From the NCBI RefSeq assembly GCF_964355755.1, contig NC_092674.1, positions 11,475,001 through 11,539,000 on the forward strand: a stretch of 64,000 nt of DNA. The letters run 5' to 3'. Below, one piece after another: positions 60,950 through 64,000 of this stretch. The notes under the pieces were generated by a model. That model made no database searches and was not told the DNA's origin. It saw only the letters and a list, made by a program, of their open reading frames with translations. The stretch comes from Antedon mediterranea. Lineage: Eukaryota > Echinodermata > Crinoidea > Comatulida > Antedonidae. Each line of letters begins with the position of its first letter. Positions within the stretch are counted from its first letter, which is position 1. Both the position numbers and the translations under genes were made by a program.

Positions 60950-62610
60950 CTGACTATTGATACGTTAATGTACTGCTTTTTTAGTAGATTTAGAAATTAA
61001 TTCCAGTGCTGGATTTACGGATTTAAAAAATAGCGGACGAATTTAATATCAGTTCACGTGAAATTATCACACTATGTTTATGGTAACACACTGAGATAAA
61101 TATGTCGGTGGGTGTATCGATGGACGATAAATGTAATATTTCTACAGAAAAAAAAATTATAACTATATGATAACAATTCTGTGAATTCGCCTTTGTTAAT
61201 TTGCCTAAATGTGGAAAAAAGGAAAAAAGACATTTACATTGTTAAAAAAACTCACAATTTGCTCTCAATGAAACCGTGAATGCAAATGTATAGGCCTAAC
61301 TGTGCAGCATCGATGTCCAAATATCACAACACAGACAATTATCACCAAACTTGTATAACAGAATGGAAAAACTTACTCTTCATACATATATATACATGAT
61401 ACGATTGTACCAGTATAATTTACAGAATATTAAAACATATGGCGTTATTTAAATTATCCCGCCACTTTCCAGTTATTCAAATTCAAATATTCTTTATTCA
61501 TCCTCTATCATGAAAATATACAACAACAATATATGAGAACATAAAAAAGATGAAAAGGAAACACATAAAAACTCAAAAGAGCTTGATTAGTTGTGTCCCC
61601 CTAAGTCCCTAACTAGCCTAAAAAACTAAAACATAAATAATAAAAAAGCTAAATCAGCTAAATAAATAAAATAAGTTATTATATTTATACAATGTATAAT
61701 TTTTCTTTCATGGCAGCCAACGTTTGCAATTGTTTACAGAGATAAAAAACATTAAACTATATCAAAGAGTTATCAATAGAGAAAGGCCAAATTGAGTAAA
61801 GAAAAACACCCCATTCAATTATTTAGGTTGATTTTAGTATTACCATATATCATATGGTGGGCGTGGATGCGACATCTATTTTCATCGCCTTCTCAGGCAG
61901 AAATCCTGAATAATTCATGAGATAAATTATGGAAATAAATTAGGACATTAAACTGAACTTTATTGTATCTCTTAAATCAGAGGCACAGTCTCAATGGGAC
62001 TCATGCAGCGCTTGTAAATTCACTTGCACTGATGAAGGGCTAGTGTTGCTTGGAAGCTCTGCTAACTTTTCCGGCTGTTTTACTTTATCATTTTGACTTA
62101 GCTTTTCGTTTTTTTTGTATCTCCATTATATCTAACATTATTTTTATTCACGAAGCAAGATCTCCGAAGAGATACTTTTATATATATAAACACAACAGGC
62201 AAAGAACATTAATTCCAAGACATACTAATATTTAATTAATTTAGGTATATATTTGGCCAAATTTTGAAAAAGTACTTTGATATCAGCAGTTGATGAGCTT
62301 TGATGTGACATTTAGCCTTCCATCTGTTGTAAATCCACTATCAAAACCACAAAAGACCCGACCCTTATTTTTTAATCAACCTTATTGATCTCGACAATAT
62401 CCAGGTAGATACACTAGACCTATCTTCATAATAACGTTTCATCTATTTTATTAATAAGGGATTCATCGTTCCTTTGAAATGTAAAATCAACAGATTTAGA
62501 AAATCATTTGTATATTCTAAACAGAATTTATTTTTATATTTTAGGTTTTATGTATGCCATGAGAATTTTTATTTATTTTTTTTCTTAAAAATAATGTTTG
62601 TATAAAAATT
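60950..62610. other. Mostly unassigned; possible retroelement 3' ends
   Basis: 61327-61410 repeats 58966-59070. 61465-61510 (minus GAATAAAGAATATTTGAATTTGAA) looks like a LINE or SINE 3' end. 61985-62110 includes CACTGATGAAGGGCTAGTG, which resembles the 3' region of Penelope-like elements. No host gene was seen. Confidence 0.35.
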
Positions 62611-62614
62611 GATT

Positions 62615-62720
62615 TCCCCAGGAGAGGATCGAACTCTCGACCTCCGCATTACCTACAAGTAAGGGCGAAGCCATGTACTGTCTATAAGTACGGCGCGCTA
62701 ACCGACTGAGCCACTGGGGA
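62615..62720 (-). tRNA. tRNA-Ile(UAU) with intron, copy 1
   Basis: 106 nt on the minus strand. Acceptor stem TCCCCAG/CTGGGGA is perfect. D-arm/A box TGGCTCAGTCGG. Anticodon stem CCGTA/TGCGG with loop CTTATA-A, giving anticodon TAT. T-arm GAGAG-TTCGATC-CTCTC (B box). An intron of about 33 nt sits directly after the base following the anticodon, the normal position, as in animal tRNA-Ile(UAU) genes. All arms pair, so it is probably functional. Confidence 0.9.
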
Positions 62721-62955
62721 ACATATACCTGTGTAAAATCTCAATACAAAAACACTTTTGTTTAGTATTACGTAATATGGACTAAAACAATTATTTACAA
62801 AATATATTCATTAGGTAAAATATTAAGTTTTATGCTAAATGACAATGATCAGGTAAATCGCATACTATTATTATAAGGTAGTATGATTCCACTTATCAGG
62901 GTTTATTTTTATTTTTTTTTTTTTCTTAAAAATAATGTTTGTATAAAAATTGATT

Positions 62956-63061
62956 TCCCCAGGAGAGGATCGAACTCTCGACCTCCGCATTACCTACAAG
63001 TAAGGGCGAAGCCAGGTACTGTTTATAAGTACGGCGCGCTAACCGACTGAGCCACTGGGGA
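62956..63061 (-). tRNA. tRNA-Ile(UAU) with intron, copy 2
   Basis: Same structure as copy 1, with complete pairing of acceptor and T stems and the same TAT anticodon. Differences are confined to the intron. It lies 341 bp from copy 1, in a repeated unit that includes flanking sequence. Confidence 0.9.
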
Positions 63062-63325
63062 ACATATAGGTATACCTGTGTAAAATCTCAATATAACAAA
63101 ACGTTTGTTTAGTATTACGTAATATGCCCTAAAACAATTATTTACAGAATATATTAATTAGGTAAGTTATGTTAAGTTTTATGCTAAATGACAATGATCA
63201 GATAAACCGCATACTATTATTATAAGGTATTATAAGGTATATTATTATTATATAGGTCCTAATTCCACTTATCAGTGTTTATTTGTATTTTTTTTCTGAA
63301 AAATAATTTTTGTATAAAAAAAAAT

Positions 63326-63431
63326 TCCCCAGGAGAGGATCGAAACCTCGACCTCCGCATTACCTACCAGTAAGGGCGAAGCCATGTACTGTTTATAAGT
63401 ACGGCGCGCTAACCGACTGAGCCACTGGAGA
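63326..63431 (-). tRNA. tRNA-Ile(UAU) with intron, copy 3, slightly degenerate
   Basis: Same unit again, 370 bp further. The acceptor stem has a T-G wobble (TCTCCAG). The T stem is changed (GAGGT against CTCTC: one wobble, one mismatch), so it may be a decaying copy. Anticodon and intron position are kept. Confidence 0.75.
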
Positions 63432-63441
63432 ACATATACCC

Positions 63442-63800
63442 GTGAAGGATCACCAAAAACAAAACCAATTATCTCTTCAACTTGGCAACTCGTTTACATT
63501 TGTAAATCATCTGAAACAACTAAACAAGTTTATGGTCTCGTTTGACGTACAAAATCTTTTTAGAAATATATCATTAGAAGAGTCGATTGATCTGGCAGTT
63601 AAGTACATGTCAAAAAATGAGGAATGTAATAATAACATCGAAGAAATGATTGATGCTTCCAACTTCAGGAACTCATTTTGTTCACAATAATGCATATTAT
63701 CAACAAATTGATGGGTTCACCTCTAGCAACCATATTAGCTAATTTATTCATGAGTCACAATGAGGAAAAATGGCTAAGCTTAAAACTGTAACATCAGTAT
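63442..63800 (+). pseudogene. Penelope-like reverse transcriptase fragment
   Basis: The plus strand reads MVSFDVQNLFRNISLEESID (Penelope-type motif A region, SFDVxxLFTNIPL). After a frameshift near 63690 it reads INKLMGSPLATILANLFMSH followed by EEKWL, the motif B region. The catalytic DD and the GIY-YIG domain are not seen. The fragment begins directly beside the third tRNA copy. Decayed. Confidence 0.75.
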
Positions 63801-64000
63801 TTAGGATGAAAACTTACACTGGTCTCATATTAGGATATTTTTTTCAATCTCAGGCAACATTTTAAGTGACTATGCCTAAGATTATTACAAAATATATCAT
63901 AGTTTGCATATCAGACAATGTTTTCCAATAAAGTTGGTTTTTGAATTCACTACTTTCACATTTAATTAATTCAAATAAAAAAATACTAGTCAATGTGTGT

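Larger units (their letters stand above)
62570..63440. repeat. Tandem array of three tRNA units (about 341-370 bp)
   Basis: Each unit begins with a T-run and TTCTTAAAAATAATGTTTGTAT, holds the tRNA, and continues with ACCTGTGTAAAATCTCAATA and GTTTAGTATTACGTAATATG. Units 1 and 2 are close to identical. Unit 3 loses the downstream part. Confidence 0.85.

Overview
This window is eukaryotic nuclear DNA. It is AT-rich, its coding regions are split into many short exons with GT/AG borders, and it is full of transposon remains. The frequent TAGGCCTA-type words and the mix of LINEs, Helitrons, Penelope-like and tyrosine-recombinase-type elements suggest a marine invertebrate deuterostome, possibly an echinoderm. 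That assignment is inference.

Layout. 1-18 kb is a transposon graveyard, all on the minus strand: LINE fragments, an intact retroelement gag-like ORF, an intact SGNH-hydrolase ORF, a segment carrying HECT-ligase-like exons present twice (about 1.2-4.8 and 9.3-12.6 kb) plus an internally deleted third copy (8.5-9.3 kb), a decayed intron-bearing hAT transposase (12.6-14.5 kb), and Pif1/Helitron-type helicase pieces cut by a LINE. 18-22 kb is mostly featureless AT-rich DNA. 22.1-24.6 kb is a non-autonomous Helitron. 24.65-26.66 kb is an unrecognised six-exon gene (238 aa) that can be assembled in frame.

28.9-44.4 kb and 48.9-58.2 kb hold two tandem, same-strand (minus) genes for ACSF2-like acyl-CoA synthetases / AMP-forming enzymes. 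Each has 18 coding exons in the same phases, and both assemble in frame without stops (553 and 547 aa). They are evidently a tandem duplication. Their introns carry a Helitron, a long inverted-repeat element with a 30-bp minisatellite, small MITE-like elements and a LINE. The spacer between them (44.4-48.9 kb) contains nested LINE pieces.

58.5-64 kb: a candidate 5' exon of the second gene, a 51-bp tandem repeat, a third Helitron, three tandem intron-containing tRNA-Ile(UAU) genes, and a Penelope-like reverse transcriptase fragment.

The host genes are the acyl-CoA synthetase pair, the unknown gene and the tRNAs; nearly all other coding-like sequence is transposon-derived. Exon borders were read by eye from splice signals and from comparing the two copies. 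No transcript data or database search was available.
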